A stretch of 15,131 nt of DNA from an uncultured Verrucomicrobiota bacterium (GTDB taxonomy: Bacteria > Verrucomicrobiota > Verrucomicrobiae > Verrucomicrobiales > DEV007): the NCBI GenBank assembly GCA_902591645.1, contig CACJBM010000057.1, forward strand, positions 1 through 15,131. Direction: 5' to 3'. Positions 13,642 to 15,131 of the stretch are shown here, in pieces. The position numbers and the translations under genes were made by a program. The notes under the pieces were generated by a model. The model did not search any database, was not told the origin of the DNA, and saw nothing but the letters and a program-made list of their open reading frames with translations. Positions within the stretch are counted from its first letter, which is position 1, and each line of letters opens with the position of its first letter.

Positions 13642-15066
13642 ATGTCTGAGATTCCAAACATTCTAGCCAATCGCTATGCCACCGAACCCATGAGGGCAAT
13701 CTGGTCACCTGAGGGCAAAGTCATCCTTGAACGCGAACTATGGATAGCTGTGATGAAAGCCCAAGCAGAGCTTGGTCTTGAGATTCCTGAAAAAGATATC
13801 CTCTCTTACGAAAAGGTTAAGAACGATGTGGATATTGATTCCATCATGGACCGCGAACGCGTCACTCGTCATGATGTGAAGGCTCGAATAGAAGAGTTCT
13901 GCGACCTTGCAGGCTGCGAACACATTCACAAAGGAATGACTAGTCGGGACCTCACCGAAAATGTCGAACAAATTCAGATTTACCGATCGTTAAAGGTAAT
14001 ACAATCCAAGGCAGCGGCAGCATTGATCGCGATCAGCCTTAAAGCGCAAGAATGGAAAGATCTATACATATCTGCACGAACCCATAATGTTGCCGCACAA
14101 ACCTCCACGATGGGTAAACGAATGGCAATGTTTGGAGAAGAATTACTCGGGGCCTTCTGCGCACTCGAATCAACAATTGAATCTTATCCTGCTCGCGGCA
14201 TAAAGGGAGCCGTAGGAACTCAATTAGATCAGCTCGCACTATTTAAAGATGACACTGACAAAGTAGCCATGTTAGAACAGAAAGTTGCATCTCACCTTGG
14301 AATTTCCAAAACGGCTACGAACGTCGGACAAGTGTACCCAAGATCTCTGGACCTTAGAGTCATATCAATTTTGGCAGAACTTTCCTCAGGACCTTCAAGT
14401 TTCTGCAATACATTACGTCTCATGGCGGGACATGAGTTAGCAGGCGAAGGCTTCGCTAAGGGACAGGTCGGCTCATCAGCCATGCCTCACAAAATGAACG
14501 CTCGATCATGTGAACGAGTTAACGGATTCAATGTCTTACTGAAAGGATATCTTACAATGGCAGGATCTTTGTCCGGCAATCAATGGAACGAAGGTGACGT
14601 CTCATGTTCGGTAGTCAGACGAGTAATGTTACCCGATGCCTTCTTTGTTGCTGACGGTCTATTTGAGACTTGCCTAACTGTCTTAAATCAAATGGAAGTG
14701 TACCCTGACGTTATCAATAATGAAAATGAACGATACCTCCCATTCCTGACAACGACTACATTTCTGATGGAATGCGTTAAGGAAGGCACAGGAAGAGAAG
14801 AAGCTCACGAATTAATAAAAAAACATGCCGTCGCTGCTCTTCAAGCATTGCGTTCAGGAGAAGCGAGAGACAATGATCTCATCGATCGTCTATCCAATGA
14901 TGATGGACTGAAAATTTCCAAAGACAGACTCGATCAATTACTTAGCGCCGCCGCGAGCAGGGCCGGAGCCGCGGGAGCCCAAATCGAAGAATTCCTCAAT
15001 TCGATAGAAGAAATAAAAACTAAATACCCAGATTCAATTAATTATTCACCAGGATCAATTTTATAA
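13642..15066 (+). CDS. purB: Adenylosuccinate lyase
   Basis: A 474-residue enzyme of the fumarase/aspartase superfamily. The superfamily signature is seen as GSSAMPHKMN at residues 277-286. Other PurB markers are TRHDVKA (75-81, with His77), GMTSRDLTEN (98-107) and ARTHNVAAQTSTMGKR (145-160, with His148). These fit the catalytic histidines and substrate loops of PurB rather than of argininosuccinate lyase or fumarase. It acts twice in purine biosynthesis: it splits SAICAR to AICAR and adenylosuccinate to AMP, both releasing fumarate. It is separated from the sugar operon by 107 bp and is likely transcribed on its own. A TATATT at 13625-13630 is a possible -10 without a convincing -35. The gene ends 65 bp before the window edge, with no terminator visible. 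Confidence 0.93.
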   Translation: MSEIPNILANRYATEPMRAIWSPEGKVILERELWIAVMKAQAELGLEIPEKDILSYEKVKNDVDIDSIMDRERVTRHDVKARIEEFCDLAGCEHIHKGMTSRDLTENVEQIQIYRSLKVIQSKAAAALIAISLKAQEWKDLYISARTHNVAAQTSTMGKRMAMFGEELLGAFCALESTIESYPARGIKGAVGTQLDQLALFKDDTDKVAMLEQKVASHLGISKTATNVGQVYPRSLDLRVISILAELSSGPSSFCNTLRLMAGHELAGEGFAKGQVGSSAMPHKMNARSCERVNGFNVLLKGYLTMAGSLSGNQWNEGDVSCSVVRRVMLPDAFFVADGLFETCLTVLNQMEVYPDVINNENERYLPFLTTTTFLMECVKEGTGREEAHELIKKHAVAALQALRSGEARDNDLIDRLSNDDGLKISKDRLDQLLSAAASRAGAAGAQIEEFLNSIEEIKTKYPDSINYSPGSIL

Positions 15067-15131
15067 AGTAATCTTATCTGGATATTATTTTATTCTACTC
15101 CACGAAAATCATAACAAATTAATCTGGGCAC

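Overview
The window looks like chromosomal DNA, roughly 42-44% G+C by eye, from a free-living, probably marine member of the Planctomycetes-Verrucomicrobia-Lentisphaerae group, most likely Verrucomicrobia. Three things point there. One is a Tat-exported DUF1501 protein. Another is a large secreted LamG/Ig-like/FN3 protein with an N-terminal domain resembling PcRGLX/YetA-type polysaccharide lyases. The third is a pair of perfect TGTTC-N4-GAACA sites, the LexA motif reported for Verrucomicrobia. Most genes lack a Shine-Dalgarno sequence, and every confidently called gene ends in TAA.

Layout. Positions 1-169 hold a perfect 17-bp dyad made of two LexA-type boxes, followed by an MFS transporter (170-1501, +). 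That gene converges on, and shares a TTAA with, a DUF1501 gene (1498-2910, -). A divergent 149-bp promoter region separates DUF1501 from a long secreted, probably carbohydrate-related gene (3060-6824, +). An in-frame TAG at 3594-3596 splits this gene into a 178-residue N-terminal part and a part of about 1,075 codons. Next come a glyoxalase-I-like gene (6910-7293) and an EamA/DMT transporter (7330-8202).

From 8265 to 13534 there is a tight + strand operon. It begins with a CII-like helix-turn-helix regulator, followed by an SDR (probable 2-keto-3-deoxy-L-fuconate dehydrogenase), an FAH-family hydrolase (probable 2,4-diketo-3-deoxy-L-fuconate hydrolase), a second SDR (probable L-fucose dehydrogenase), an LhgO-type FAD L-2-hydroxyacid oxidase, and an Ldh_2-family NAD(P) dehydrogenase. 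The window ends with purB, adenylosuccinate lyase (13642-15066).

How they may work together (inference): the operon encodes most of the non-phosphorylative L-fucose pathway, which ends in pyruvate plus L-lactate. The last two oxidoreductases are placed to return L-lactate, or a related L-2-hydroxyacid, to central metabolism. The lactonase and dehydratase steps are absent from the window. L-fucose is abundant in algal fucoidan, which fits a marine polysaccharide degrader with large secreted proteins. No tRNA, rRNA, CRISPR array, insertion sequence or prophage was seen, and no intergenic gap exceeds 170 bases.
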